Shown here: piece after piece, positions 11,725 through 25,018 of the stretch
How the letters are laid out: each line of letters begins with the position of its first letter
Position numbering within the stretch: the stretch's first letter is position 1
Source of the DNA: Lithospermum erythrorhizon
Taxonomy: Eukaryota; Streptophyta; Magnoliopsida; Boraginales; Boraginaceae
Assembly: GCA_019722365.1 (NCBI GenBank)
Contig: JADFUC010002194.1
Span: forward strand, 62,001 to 126,000
Direction of reading: 5' to 3'
DNA length: 64,000 bases
Translations under genes and position numbers: made by a program
The notes under the pieces: model-generated
The model's database searches: none
Told to the model about the DNA's origin: nothing
What the model saw: only the letters and a program-made list of their open reading frames with translations

Positions 11725-12940
11725 TTAATGGCATTTGTTCTTGAGATGCTTGAGTTTGTTCTTCCGAATGATTATGTGTAAATATGTCGATCTTCTGATT
11801 GAAATTTTATTTTCGATTTTGTCTTGCTGTTGTTGGATTGTTTCATGAATAATTCCAACAACTGCATCTTGATAATTGTTGTCAACAATGGATGGAAGGG
11901 AAACTAAATCCTCTTGAAAGACGAATCCATAATATCTCTCCCCAAACTCAAAGATCTTCAAAGAATCGGGCATTTCCGCCTCAAAATTGATCCGCAGCGG
12001 ACTGGCAAAATTTATACCCTTCGACGCTGAGTATCCAACAAAGTAGCTACTAACCGCTTAGTCCGCTTTTCATTTGGCTTATAAGGCCTTGCCTCAGCCT
12101 GACATCCCCAAATGTGTAAGTGTCTTATACCGGTCATACTAACCATAATTCATAAGGAGTTTTAGTAGTCGCTTTTAGTAGAACTCCGATTTAAGATATG
12201 TCGCTAGCCTTATGCCTCTCCTCAGAGTGATTCGTAAAGCAGTGACTAATCATACTCTTCACCATGTCTTTTTAATGTTCTATTGACGCCTCTCGCCTAC
12301 TCCCATTCATGGTAGGAGATCCCGGCACGGTGTATCGAGGTACGATTCCACACCTTCTAGGAATTCCGCAAATGGCCCCTCGACGTTGTTTCACTGATCC
12401 GTCATATCTACTCATAGTATTCTCTCCACTCACGACGCATCTAACGGCCTTAATTGTTTTGGCGTTGGTTTTCTCCACCTCAAATTTCCTTTGAAATCTT
12501 GAACACATCCAAAGGATCGACTTTTCACGAATGAGATAAAGATAGCCATATCGCGGAAAATCATCTATGAACGTTATAAATAACGCTGACCATTTCTAGC
12601 CGGTGTAGGAAATGGTGGTGCACATATGTTCCAGAGTGAATAAGTTTAAGACACCTATGTCTGACATTTCAAATCTCCTTGTTTGTCTCTGCTTTCTCTC
12701 TTAATACATTCAACAAGTTTGAAAATCCGAAAATCAAGCTGATCAAGAATTTATTCGACACAAGCCTTTCAATTCTTTTGTTTAGATATATGCCCTAAAC
12801 GTTTGTGCCATAACAAAGGCACTCTCATTAGTTAATTTTCGCTTTGTACTCCCCAAACTTGTATGCAAGATTTCATTATAAGAAGCAATAGTATCAAGCA
12901 AATATGTATTGTCATAGTAAGACAGTGTTAACCAGCACTA
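11725..12940 (-). pseudogene. Copia integrase and linker, many frameshifts
   Basis: Minus-strand pieces of the integrase are recognisable: a KTIKAVR...RYDG...IVPRYTVPGSPTMNG stretch (12272-12508), which is the core around the last catalytic residue, and a later piece near 12040-12110 corresponding to the WGCQAEARPYKPN region. Stops and shifts interrupt it every 100-250 bp. The frame 11725-11973 is acidic, low-complexity linker between integrase and RT. About 12640-12940 corresponds to the GAG-pre-integrase domain. Confidence 0.8.
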
Positions 12941-12979
12941 ATAATATCTGAATTTAAAGATAGAGTAAACTGATTATTT

Positions 12980-14010
12980 CTAAATGAACAAGAATAGCCA
13001 GATTTGTCCAATGTAGAAATAGAAACTGAAATTCGCCTTCAAAAGATTCGTACAACGAAAAGTATCTTTCAAATCCAAATAAGAACCAGTCTTTAGTAAC
13101 AATCTAAATGTTCCTATTGCTTCAACCTTAACTGATTTGCCATCACGCACATAAATGAATCTTTCTTTATCACTCTTCTGATGTCGACAATCTGTAACCC
13201 CGCATGTACACACTTATATGAGTAGTAACATCAGAATCTACCCACCAAGTATGGCTAGGTACTGAAGCTAAATTAACCTCGTGAACAAACCAAAACCGTG
13301 ATGCCATATTCTTTCTTTGCACGCCAAGCTGATATTTGGCATATCCTTCTTTACGTGTCTGAAGAAATTTACAAAAGTAACAACTAACACCTTCAGGCTT
13401 ATTGTGTTGTTGTTTCTTTTGTGCTGGAGCACTTGCAGCTTCCTTATCAATTTTCCTTTTGTTTTGCTTGCCTTTAAAGGCACTTACCAAATGAGCACTT
13501 TCAGTCTTCTCTTACTTAAGTCTTTCCTCTTCTTGCACACAATGAGATCATTTCTCCTTTTGATAGTTGTAGCTAACCTTAAACTGACTAAATTGGTGCA
13601 GGAAGAGAGATCAAAACTAAATGCACCAAAGAAGTCATTAGACGCTCTAACTTAAGCGCTTAGTTTTGAAGCAAAGACGCAGCCATCTCCCACATGCACT
13701 CTTGTTCCTCAGACTTTGATACCTTAGAAATTAAGTTCAACAGTTAAACTTATTTCGCTTTATCGTTTTAACAAAATGTTTCAATTTGTTCAAGGAACTT
13801 TTGGCAAAGGGCCCAAATAGCATGTAACCCTAAATGATTATGGAATTCCTCGGCTTCACGATCATTAGACACACGATTAATCTATCCCACTTCAAAGTCC
13901 CGCTTTGATCAACGGTACTTTCAGCCATAAGAGAACTGGGTTTATCCGCTCTTAAAGCAAGGTCAAGATCCATACAGTACCAAGGACAATACTAACATTT
14001 TCTTTCCAAA
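12980..14010 (-). pseudogene. Copia gag, zinc knuckle and protease
   Basis: Frame 13170-13490 contains a lysine-rich stretch, CYFCKF at the place of the gag zinc knuckle, and HTWWVDSDVTTHIS, the protease active-site region; the usual D-S-G is D-S-D here, so it is mutated. Frame 12980-13213 continues with ERFIYVRDGKSVKVEAIGTFRLLL, the C-terminal half of the protease. Minus-strand sequence at 13850-14010 fits gag (ALRADKPSSLMAESTVDQ). The gag start is not defined. The order gag-PR-INT-RT-RH is that of Ty1/copia. Confidence 0.85.
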
Positions 14011-14224
14011 TTTTTAGTCAGTCCCATTTAGTAACGGATGAAATTTTATTATCATGCATATAACGTAAGTTACATTAACCTAAATATAATAAAGCTCATA
14101 TTAAAATTCTAGATGATGAGAATAGAATCTCACAAACGGGGAAGGGATGGGTTTTTTGTGACGAGGACGATGAATAGCGCGAGAAGTAGAGAGTTTGTAG
14201 GAAAAATTTAGCCCGCCGTCAAGT

Positions 14225-14390
14225 TAATTTTCTCCACTTTCCGCACTTAAATCTTAATGAAACCGATTTCAAATGAGTTATTCCCCGAGGCATATATTAC
14301 TACTCATCTCATACTCGTCTCGATATATCGATACTATTCCGAAAATTATTGATGTCAACTCCGGGTCCCACCACCGACCGATAAATTTTT
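14225..14390 (-). repeat. Fragment of the gypsy-like LTR, opposite orientation to the main copies
   Basis: The reverse complement of this stretch follows 21960-22110 (LTR B) closely. It shares GACCCGGAG, ATCGATATATCGAGA, GAGTATGAGATGAGTAGTAA, TATGCCTCGGGGAAT and GATTTAAGTGCGGAA. It lies between the copia gag and the leader at 14400-15094. Homology stops on both sides, so it is a fragment and not a full solo LTR. Confidence 0.75.
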
Positions 14391-14399
14391 TTTTAACGT

Positions 14400-15094
14400 A
14401 ACGGGTTATTTCCCCATAAACTATTAAATTTGTTCATGTGTGTCACTAGTAATCTAATCCTAGTGTTCGCTTAATATCTAAGATTAAATTTATCTAGTAT
14501 TTCCTAAAATACTCAATATTATTAATTTATGTATGATTAATTTTAAATTATGCCTATAAATCGAAACTCTACTTATCTAATAATTTAGATCTCGATCCTA
14601 ATTAAATCTAATTCGAAATGTCATTATTAAATCTAATCAAAATTAGAATTTAATTGGCCTAAGTCCATTAGCCATAATTGATTCTTAAACAATTAATATT
14701 TAGTCTAATCTAATTAGAACTAATTTTTAATGTGATTAAATTAATTCTCGTAGAGAAATTAAATTAAATCAATTCAATTGATGTCCGATAAATCAATTTT
14801 GCTAAAAATCCATCGAGAATTGAATTTGGATCAAACCAAAATTCAATCGATCCGTTTAATAAATCAAACGATCGAAATAAGCCCAAAAACTAGAATTGAC
14901 CCATTAAGGCCCAACCAGCCCAACACACACACGATGCCGATCGGGTCGACGTGGCACATGAATCAAGCCAAATGTAGACACGCCACACCGCATGGCAATC
15001 AAGTACGTGTCCCTTCCAACCGGCCTGTCAAACCGGTCTGGTCAAACTGCCGGTCGAGTTGACCCAGATTTGGCCCAAGCACCCAAGGTTCGTC
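14400..15094 (-). other. Part of a copia-type 5' leader, cut by the gypsy-like insertion
   Basis: AT-rich noncoding DNA with a GC-richer end at 14880-15090. In antisense it has the same character as 24177-25018 (GTCAAC/GTTGAC-rich stretch, then AT-rich) and as the plus-strand leader at 38140-39540. I infer that 14400-15094 and 24177-25018 were adjacent before the 15095-24176 insertion. Confidence 0.45.
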
Positions 15095-17565
15095 TGTAAT
15101 AACTATATATATACATACCGGCAGATTATATGCGCAGTTTGTTATGGATATAACTATACTATGAAGCCGCGTCAGAAGAGGTATAAATTTTAGGAGCATT
15201 ACGAACGGTGGGGTTATCGTGATGTATTATATTTTAGTTGTATGTCGGGAAATTGGGTGTATTTACTCTTATAATGACGCCAAGATAATCGTAATAAAAC
15301 AATTACGAAATGGGGTTTTGATAAAGAGAATTTACTTCTGCACATTAATAACTGGAGCAATAATAACAGGTAAGGATACACGACATCAATTACGAGTGGA
15401 TACGGGCGATATCTATGATATGGATATTGATTTGAGTGGAATTATTGATGGTTGATTTATGATATTGATAAATACGATATAAACATTTAGTTGACGGTCA
15501 TTGGCGAATACGAGATACGAGGACGATATCGAGTCGGCCGCGGACGGGCGATGATTATGATATGATTAGATTGTGTAATATCCAGTTGCAGTAAGTAATA
15601 TTCAGGGTACGTTGCGAATGTAATTACGAGGTAGTACGCGATCTCTGAAGCCAATGACTATGTTAGGAGAATATGATCATGACAAGATGTCATGATATTC
15701 AAGTATCAAAGAGTTTATTGAGAAAGGTAAATTGAGATGATAAGACATCTGATTTTGAGTAAATTTCGAGGACCTAAATTTTATAAGAAGGGTGATTATA
15801 ATAACTCGCTCAATTAAATATTATGTTGATAGTATATGTTTCTCGGTGAGTATTTCGTGAAATTAAAATTTTGAAGTCGAGTAGTGAGAATTCAACAAAT
15901 CGCCGGGTTGGTGGTATATTTCGCTCAGGGTTGACCCGAGATAGTATAAATAATTTTGAATAATATCGATATATCGAGACGAGTACGATTTAAAGAATAT
16001 ATGCCCCTGAGAATAACACAACTAAATCTAAGCTTGAGATTTAAGCGCGGAAGCGTAGAATTAACCGAACCGAATGGAACTTAAATTTCTTCCCCCAAAT
16101 ATCCCACCTACCACCACTATCTTCATCCTCATACATTCCCCCTCTTCTTCCCCTCTTGGCCGAATTTCATTCCTCCCCCTCGTAATTTCTTCCATTTCTC
16201 TCATCGACAGTCACTTAAACTCAAGCATCAAAGGGCGGATTTGCTTTTCCTCATCATCCTCATCATATCTAAAAGAAAGATCAAATATTTTGAGATATTT
16301 TGAGTTTTGAAGAGTTGACTTTGGTGGAATTTTTGTTGACTTTTAGATCTTGGAATTTATTATGGGATTAGCGTGATTTTGAAAGTGATTATCAAGTTAG
16401 AAAGTCGTGCTCGGAGTGGCCGACTTTTCTAAACTAACTTTAAATTGTAATACGAGGTTGCAGGACTTTAATATAGTTGTTTTGGGGTATAGAATTATTG
16501 GTTTGGATATGGATAAAGTGCAGATTGGGCCGAGAAAGTTCGGGAAAGTTCGTATAACATTTTAGCGCTTGAATCGAGATCAGATTTAACGGATTAATTA
16601 GTTGTCAATCGATTGTCGATTGATTAGAATGCGCTTAAAGTGTTATTGTCAGTAATAAGGAGATGACCGAATATTGAGATTTTACGGTTGGCGATTAGAA
16701 TGTAGTTATGTTGGAATATTAAAAGTGTATACTAAATTCTACGGGGATTTATTGCTAAGAGTTGTAAAATTTGAATCGCGAGACGCGGTATAACACTGGG
16801 ATTATATAGAGAGGGGCAAGAGGTTATTCTACGGGATGTGTTATAATGTATAATTTCTTTGAATAGGAGTTGAGCTGATCTAGCACGCAGGACCTCTAGA
16901 GTCATCACTATTATCGCTACCGAGAGTACAAATCATCGACGAGGACCTTTCATATATTATGTTATATATTTTGTATGTGTTGTCTGGGACTATTCTCGAT
17001 ATGTGTATTGTGTGATTATGATTCATATTATGAAATAAATTGAGATTATGATTGATATTATGTGTAAATTCCGATTTATGATTCATATGATTTAAATAAT
17101 CGAGATTACGAGGTATATTACGAGATAATCGAGATTATGATTTGTGTTAGCGAGATCGTGCGTGTGGTCAAAAAGGCCACAGGTGTGGCCGTATGCATAT
17201 GTGCTTTGATTGCCTTGTGTGTTATTTATGAGCGGTGGTGACTTTAATCGGAGAGGTTCAAGGCGCAAGGTATAGGAATTCCTCATCGGCCATTTCCCCG
17301 TTGTCATTGGTTTTGTATATTGTTAGATTCCGTATCAGATTTCATCGAGAGGTCCGGCCGCCATACTTTCCTATGTTTTATTTTGGATTTCTTGTGTATC
17401 TTTGAGTTGTATCATTAAGGTGGATTTGAATTATGTTGTTCACTGTTTTATTGTATATGTTGTTAGTTCACCACGATGGACAAAAAGTGTATTTTTATGA
17501 TTATTAATGTCAAATGAAGTCTTTTTATGTTGTTATCCATCGATCGGTGACTCTGGTGTACAGGT
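15095..17565 (+). repeat. Gypsy-like LTR A (5' LTR of copy 1)
   Basis: It aligns along its length with 21134-24176, for example CATACCGGCAGATTATATGC at its start and AAAAAGTGTATTTTTATGAT near its end. Compared with LTR B it lacks about 560 bp around 17240-17270, including the 29-bp minisatellite block. Its last part and the primer site are lost; alignment ends near 17565. Confidence 0.75.
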
Positions 17566-20500
17566 TGTTTATATCCAGTGTTCTGTGGAGTCTAAATTTT
17601 TCTTCTTCGTTGATCGCCGACCGCTGAGGATGTCACCCGAAGATTTTTGTCGAATCCCAGCACCTCAGGAAAGTCGATTTAATCAGATTCGCTGCCGTAA
17701 GTCGGGCATAAGAAGTTGCTTTATTAGTAAATTTGATGAATACACACTTGATGATGTTTAACTGATAGCGGTTCCCATCAAGTCGGGTAGATTTTATTTT
17801 TCACTTTGGATAATGTGAGTTATGTAGATGTGAACCTCAAGGCAAGTTTGGAAACGAGACATTAAGATACGGATGGGTGGTTGGAATTTTGTTGGGAAAA
17901 AGGGAGATATCAAAAGATGTTGGGAAAGAAATTTATAATGCCGGAGTTGGAGTTGTTGAGTGGTTGAGGTTTTATGTAAATCTAAGAGTATTGCGGTAAT
18001 CCGGGTGATTATGGTATAAGATTTCATCCAGATGCGTGAAGAATCGGTGAGTTCGAAATAATCGGGTGGAAGAGTGTCAGATAATTATATAGTTGACCTG
18101 TGTTGTTGGGTAGAGAGGATTAATTTAGTTCACGACGTGATGGGCCACTCGTGGAAGACGTGTTGAGTTAATTAATCTTGTCCGGCGCGGGTATGAACAG
18201 AGGCGTGTTGGTAAGATGTAAGGCCGTAATAGGTTGATATTGAAAAATTCTATTTCATGGATACTAAGTGAATCGAGGATAAGTCGAAATGGGAAATTTT
18301 TAAGTAAACTCGTTGTTACGATTGCGATTGTGCGAGGTTATCGATCATCTAGATGTATGGAATATGATTGTACATCCAAATATCAAACAAATTGGTATCG
18401 TAAAATTCATGAGTACTCTAATAGACAATATAAAGTTGGATTTAATGTAACTAAGTAGATCGATAAAAATGAATATTTTAGTTGATTGTCATTATGAAGT
18501 TCTCGAAGGTTTAAGTCAGGAAGTGTTGTTTGAAGAATAAAGTGAAAAAAAGAAAAGAAAATTTTGGGATCAGAGAAAGTTAAACGATGTTGTGAGTACT
18601 CGTTAATAAAACTTTTGAGACCGGATATACAGTTGAATAATTTTATGAAATAAGATCTTAGCGAACGGGTGATATATTATTTAAAGCCACGATAAATGGG
18701 GAATTTCAGGGAATTACATAACATGATCGAGATTAGGTCGTGGAAACGAGATTTTCGTGGTTGTTAACGATGACGGTTATGTATAATCGCATTCTATTTA
18801 AACATGAAGCACTTGAATAGAACCAATGGGAAGGTATGATATGTGGAGTATATGTTGCGTCAGTAGATACGTGAGTCAGAATAAAAATAATCATGGAAAG
18901 TATGAAATTAAGATATAAATTTGGTAATAATAGTTGAGCATCAAAGAATTAACAAATGGTGCAATTTGGTTGTTCGAAAGTATTCAAGGAAAAGACATGA
19001 GAAAGGAATGATGATTTCTTCAAGACTCGAGTATATTGTATGTAATTATATATATAACGAAGAATGTCGATTTGAAAAATTTGAATTCCTGGTTACGAGC
19101 TGAAAGCGGAGTTATAAGAGGTGAATCTCTATAAAACCAGGCAGCAGACGGAATGTATGGTTAAGAAGGTTAAAGGTTAAATGAATCAAAGGTACGATTT
19201 GGTTCTTCGTCAGAATGTAGGACTATGACATTCATGTGATAGTGGGAGTAAAATGTTTGATATTATAATCGCTTCCAAGACAAAAGGAGCAATCGGTGGT
19301 GTTCCAATTGGAAGTCGAGAGATAAAATTTTCATGATGAGTTGAGGTTATGTTTATACTTGTAAATTATAAGATTTGAAATACCGCTCGCCGAGGAGGTT
19401 GGACTACCAAAGAAGGAAATTAAAGGGGAATTAAGAATCTTAATATCAATGAAATCCTGGATCTCACTTATAAGAGAAATATGATGGTTGTATCGGGTCA
19501 TAAATGGAAATTTTGTTTAAGGGATAATATAATGGAACCAATGACGGTGATTTACTCAATGTTAGTTCTAAGGATTTAAATTAATGGACTAATGAAAGCA
19601 GGATGGCGTTGACAACCCTAAGTGATGTAATGGAGATTAACAAGCTGTAGAATATGTCAACCAATAATTCAGTGGGCATAGTTACGAGAACGAGCTCACC
19701 ATGGCGAGACTCGGTAGTTTTGAGTGCATCGTGACTTGAGAATAAAATGTATTTCACAGAGGGAGCAGAGGTCGCTGACCCAAAACTCTAGAGAGGATAA
19801 TCAAAAAAATTTATACTAAGGATCTCCGATGACGGATTTGGAGAAATGCTTAATAAGGATAATAATTGAATTTGAATACGAGTAGATTCTACATTTTCTC
19901 TCTATAAGGTCGACTCACATGTGAAGTGTGGCAAGGTTTATGAGCAATTATAAGATTCTATGGATTTTCAGAATGGCCATGAGGACGCGAGTCAAGACGT
20001 TAAACGCCGTTGTGGGTAAGCAATGATAAAGCGAGGTCAAATTTCAATTAGAATACAACAAGGAATTCATGAATTCAAGGACAAATAGCGGGAATGTTAT
20101 GTGTCGATTCAAGATAAAGTCTTATTCTGGAAAAAGAGCGACTATCAGATGGTGATATAAGACGATTAACAGAAGCGCCTCGAGCCACTGCAGATGCATA
20201 ATTTAAGTAGCAGGAAAGTTGCTCACGGTAATACTAAGTTCCAAGCCAGTGTTAGGATGACACCATCGGAAGCTATTGAGGAGATGTTGAATTCTATTAT
20301 CAAGTGAAATGACGCAGAGGGAAAGGAAAATGACTCTAATGGTCAATTTAACTCGACGGAAGAATGGAACTGAGCATGACTACAATCGAGAATGTTTCTG
20401 ATATGTTAAATTAATGAAGGAATGGCATTGGGTGAATACTATAATATAGCTAAGTGAAGATAAATGAGAATTCATAAAGTAGCAGGCTAATGAGGTGAGG

Positions 20501-20742
20501 TCTACTGAACGAGGAAGTCAATAAGTAATGTCTAACTATTCTAGGTAGAAGCATGTTAACGATACTTGCTGTATGACACGAAGTGTGATGGGAGGAGGAA
20601 TATGGTAGATTGAACAATTGATTGGAAACCGAGACACGGGGTAAAGATTATTAAAGCGGGATATCGAGCAGCTATCGGAACTAAGTAATGCTTGTTACGA
20701 TAGTTATCAAGCAAAGCCGCGAATGATCGATCGACGCCGAGC

Positions 20743-20841
<99 letters not shown>

Positions 20842-21133
20842 ATGCTTGTTGGAATTATCATGTGGGAAATCGGATGCTTGATAAATCATAGTAAGACTAG
20901 AAATATATGATGTTGTCAAAGTGAGCCTAGGGTATAAAAGTTATGGTGAAATTCGAGGATAATGATAACTTTACGATTAAGATGTTGCGGTAACACACGG
21001 TGTCGAGTATAAATGAAACGACAGCAGCGGAAAGAAACGATGTTGACCTATACGATTTATGAAATCATGATGGTAATGAGAATGGTAAATGAACGATATG
21101 AAGGATGTGGTAATGTATCGATGAATGGCGACG
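17566..21133 (+). other. Interior of gypsy-like copy 1
   Basis: It is homologous to 47240-50320 of copy 2. Near its start an ATG followed by CACCC (17630, matching ATGCCACCGG at 47384) is where gypsy gag proteins usually begin, but the frame closes within about 45 codons in both copies. No longer ORF is conserved between the two copies. The rest is purine-rich noncoding sequence. An AT microsatellite lies at 20747-20838. Confidence 0.6.
20747..20838. repeat. (AT)n microsatellite, about 92 bp
   Basis: An uninterrupted AT dinucleotide run between GCACGG and GCAATGC. The matching site in copy 2 (near 50131-50143) has only about five or six AT units. Two frames encoding Ile-Tyr repeats here are artefacts of the run. 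Confidence 0.97.
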
Positions 21134-24100
21134 TGACGCTATATATATACATACCGGTAGATTATATGCGCAGTTTGTTAAGGTGATATAACTACATACT
21201 ATGAAGTTGGTGTCAGAAGAGGTATAAATGTGGGAGCATTACTTAAATGGTGGGGTTATCGGTGATGTATTATATTTAGTTGTAATGGAAACTCGGGTGT
21301 ACTTACTGTATACGGATACCAAGACAATCGGTAATAAACAATTTGACGAGTAGGGTTTTGATAAGAGAATTTACTTGCACATTAATGAATCTGATAGAAC
21401 AACGAGGTGATATTATGACACGGATTATGAGCGGATACGGCTGATATCGATGATTTGGATATTGATTTTGAGTGGTATTATTGATGGTTGATTTATGATA
21501 TTGATAACCTAATAAAATATGAAAGTTGACGTCACATGCATGCAGATAATGAGGATGTATATCGAGTTGGGCCGCGACGGGCTTATGATTATGATATGAT
21601 TAGATTGTGTAATATCCAATTATGCTAGTAATATTCGTGGTACGCCATAATACCACAGGTAGTACACGATCTCCGTGTCGAATTAATTATGTTAGAGAAT
21701 ATGATCAGCGACAAGACAACATGATATTCGGTGAATAAGAGCTTATTGAAAGGTAAATCAGATGATAAGATGCATCGATTTTGAGTAAATTTCGGTGACT
21801 AAATTTTATAAGAAGGGTGTATCTATAATAACTCGCTCCTTTACCAATATTATGTTGATAGTATAAGTTTCTCGGTGGAGTATTTCAAAGTAAATTAAAA
21901 TTTTGAAGTCGAGAGCGGAGAATTCAACAACCGGTTGGTTGGGTGGTATATTTCGGTTTGTGGTTGGACCCGGAGATAGTATAAATAATTTTGGAATAAT
22001 ATCGATATATCGAGATGAGTATGAGATGAGTAGTAATATATGCCTCGGGGAATATGGAAATCGGTTTCATTGAGATTTAAGTGCGGAAGGTGTAGAATTA
22101 ACCGAAACCGAACGGAACTTAAATTTCTTCCCCTCTAAATATCCCACCTACCACCACTATCTTCATCCCCTCATACATTCCCCCTCTTTCTTTCCCCTCT
22201 TTAAATTTCACTTTCCCCTCGTAATTTCTTCCATTTCTCTCTATCGATTGTCACTTAAACTCAAGATCAAAAGTGGCGTGATTTGTTTTCCTCATCATCC
22301 TCATCATATCTAGGTGCTAAAGATCAAATATTTTGAGATATTTCTCGAAGTTTTGGAAGATATTGACTTTTATGAATTTTTGTTGACTTTTTAGATCTTG
22401 AATTTATTAAGGATTACCAAGGATTTTGAAAGTGATTATCAAGAAAAGCTCTGAGGGTTGACTTTTCTTAAACTAACTTTAAATTGTAATATGAGGTTGT
22501 GAGGACTTTAATATAGTTGTTTTGGGTATAGAATTATTGGTTCGATATGGATAAAGTGTAGATCGGGCCGAGAAAGTTCGGGGAAAGTCAGATAACATTT
22601 AGCGCTTGAATTGGAGAGATTGTATTTAATGGATTAATTATTGTCAATTGATTGTTGGATTGATTAGAATGTGCTTAAAGTGTTATTGTTGGGGTAATAA
22701 GGAGACACCGAATATTGAGATTTTACGGTTGGCGATTAGAATGTAGTTACGCTGAATATTAAAGTGTATACCAATCTAGGGGATAGGATGATTGCTAAGA
22801 GTTGTAAATTTGAATCATGATGCATAACACTCGGGGATTATATAGATGTTAAGAGAGGTTATTCTACGGAATGTGTTCTAATGTATAATTTCTTTGAATA
22901 GGAGTTGAGCTTGATCTAAAGACGCAGACCTCGTAGCATCATTAATGCTGGGGCTCGAGGTGAAAGCATAAATCTCAATGACGAGGACCTTTCATATATA
23001 TTATGTTATATTTTGTAATGTGTTGTCTCTGGGACTATTCTCGATATGTGTATTGTGTGATTATGGTTCATTATGAAATAATTGAGATTATGATTGATAT
23101 TATGTGTAAATTTCCTCGATTTATGATTCATATGACAAATAATTGAGATTACGAGGTATATTGGCGAGATAATTGAGATTATGGGATTTGTGTTATGAGA
23201 TTGTGTGTGTGGTCGTGGTGTGTACTGCAGGCACAGGTGTGTGGTCAGGTGCATATGTGCTTTGATTGCCTTGGGCGTGGTTATTCAAGGGAGCGCGGTG
23301 ACCCCGGCCTGAGGTTCGCGCCAAGCACGACACAGGTACCCCTGATTCGGGAGGTTTGGTGTGATATGCACATTGAGGGGTGTAGCCTCAAAGTGGGGAG
23401 GATGGAGGAGGCCTCATTTACTATTTGGTGGATTCCTCATGTGTGTATTATTTGGAGGTGGATTCCTATATGTGTGTATTATTCATGAGGTGATTCCTCA
23501 TTTGACTTTTTGTATCGAGACTTTTTTCCCTAAATGAATATGTATTGTTGACGGTTATAAAGTGTCATGTGATATCGCATGGTAGAATCATGTGAGTTGT
23601 GGTCTGTTATTCATTGTGTGGCTTGGTTGATGTATAAGCGTATGTTATATATATATAAGTATGAATATATGATGGGATCATGTCTGGGGTATTTGTATTC
23701 ACTCAGCTTAATAGCTGACTCCCTATTCTCTATGGGCGGGCGTTTTATGCCTAGGTTCTAAGAGGTTGATCGCTGAGGTTGTCGAGAAGCTGCATTGATA
23801 GTCGCATTGAAAGATCATAGACGAAGCGCGCGGCATAGGAATTCCTCATCAGTCATTTTCCTTTTGTTGTCAATTTGTATATTGTTAGACTTCATAGTAT
23901 TGTATTTCCACAGGGGTCCTGCTGCCATACTTTCCTCTATGTTGTATTTTTGGTTTTCCTGTGTATCTTTGAGTTGTATAAGGATGTAAATTTGTATCAT
24001 GTTGTTCGTTGTTTTATTGTATATGTTGTTAGTTCACCACGATGGACAAAAAGTGTATTTTTATGATTATTAATGTCCAATGAAGTCTTTTTATGTTGTC

Positions 24101-24176
24101 ATCCGGCCGATCGGGTGACTGTGTGCATGGCTGTCGATGACCTTAACCTCGTGGCGGCCGACTGGGCGGGTCGTTA
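21134..24176 (+). repeat. Gypsy-like LTR B (3' LTR of copy 1), longest copy
   Basis: A 3.0 kb LTR, the fullest of the four in this window. It contains about three units of a 29-bp minisatellite (TTCCTC...GTGTATTATTTGGAGG; 23410-23500), absent from LTR A. It ends GGGTCGTTA at 24176 with the last CA degraded, directly followed by the copia leader. Confidence 0.75.
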
Positions 24177-25018
24177 AGATGGTCAACGCAGTTGACTGTC
24201 AAACGAGTCAACTAGGTTGACTTTTCCAACTCGTTGACATCACCGGCCGAAAGTGTCCAAAGACGGATCGCAAATAGGAGCCTGGCTCGATGACAAAGCT
24301 TTTGGAAAACGCAGCACCTGTAAATAAGGAACAAGATGAATACGCAGGTAAACGAAAGCATCCCAAACCCAAAAGTACCCCACATAGGTTTTCCCGAACC
24401 CTCAAATACTAAGTAAACAACGTATGTAAGCACCTATTTCGCATTCTGCCCGGGAAGAGCGTTAAAAAGGGATGTTTTGTTAATAGAATGCTAGCAGTTT
24501 ACAGCCGTAGCGATATAAACAAGAATACTCAACTGAGCCGCAGAACATGTACATAAAGAATACCACGAGAATTTTACCTTGTTGAAGATCTAGTGGTGCT
24601 ACCCGAAGACTTAAACGAATAGCCATCGGGCCGATAATGGTAGTCAACCTTTTGTCTTTTCTCGTCTCGATAAGATTCAAACATAATCGATGGTTTTTAC
24701 TCGTTTAATTTAATAAATCGACATAAAATTAATTCTAAAATCCAAAAAATTTTTAAAAATCAGAATTATTATTTGAAGATTTTTCTACATTAAAAAGATT
24801 TTAAAATTATTAACTTTAATCATATTTAATTATTTTATCAATATAATTCATTAACAAAATTAAAAACATCATAAAAACTAAATTGAACATGCAAAACAAC
24901 AAAATTTGCAAAACGCTTATGCATGTTTACATAATTGTAATCACGCACCCGAGCCCGGCCACCTGCTGATGTTTTAATCATGTCATGCCCCAAACTGAAT
25001 CCGAGAACGCTTACGGAT
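24177..25018 (-). other. Copia element A leader, remainder next to its 5' LTR
   Basis: Antisense continuation of the leader at 14400-15094, with GTTGACT-rich sequence at 24177-24240 and a long AT-rich stretch at 24680-24910. On the minus strand it begins right after the LTR end at 25019. No clear primer-binding match was seen, so the reading as a 5' leader is inference. Confidence 0.42.

Larger units (their letters stand above)
15095..24176 (+). mobile_element. Gypsy-like LTR element copy 1, 9.1 kb, no coding interior
   Basis: Two long direct repeats (15095-17565 and 21134-24176) flank a 3.5 kb interior. LTRs start TGTAATAAC (A) or TGACGC (B), and the intact family end, seen at 51186, is GGTCGTTACA, a TGTAA...TTACA inverted edge. 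A second copy at 44738-51186 has a tRNA-Met-like primer site, TGGTATCGAGC, right after its first LTR, which identifies the pair as an LTR retroelement. The interior lacks protease, RT and integrase motifs in any frame. It is therefore a non-autonomous (LARD-like) or extremely decayed element; the gypsy assignment rests on LTR form and primer site only. Confidence 0.72.

Noticed and set aside
20556..20919. Frames encoding long Ile-Tyr repeats
   Set aside because: They are the translation of the AT dinucleotide run, not proteins.
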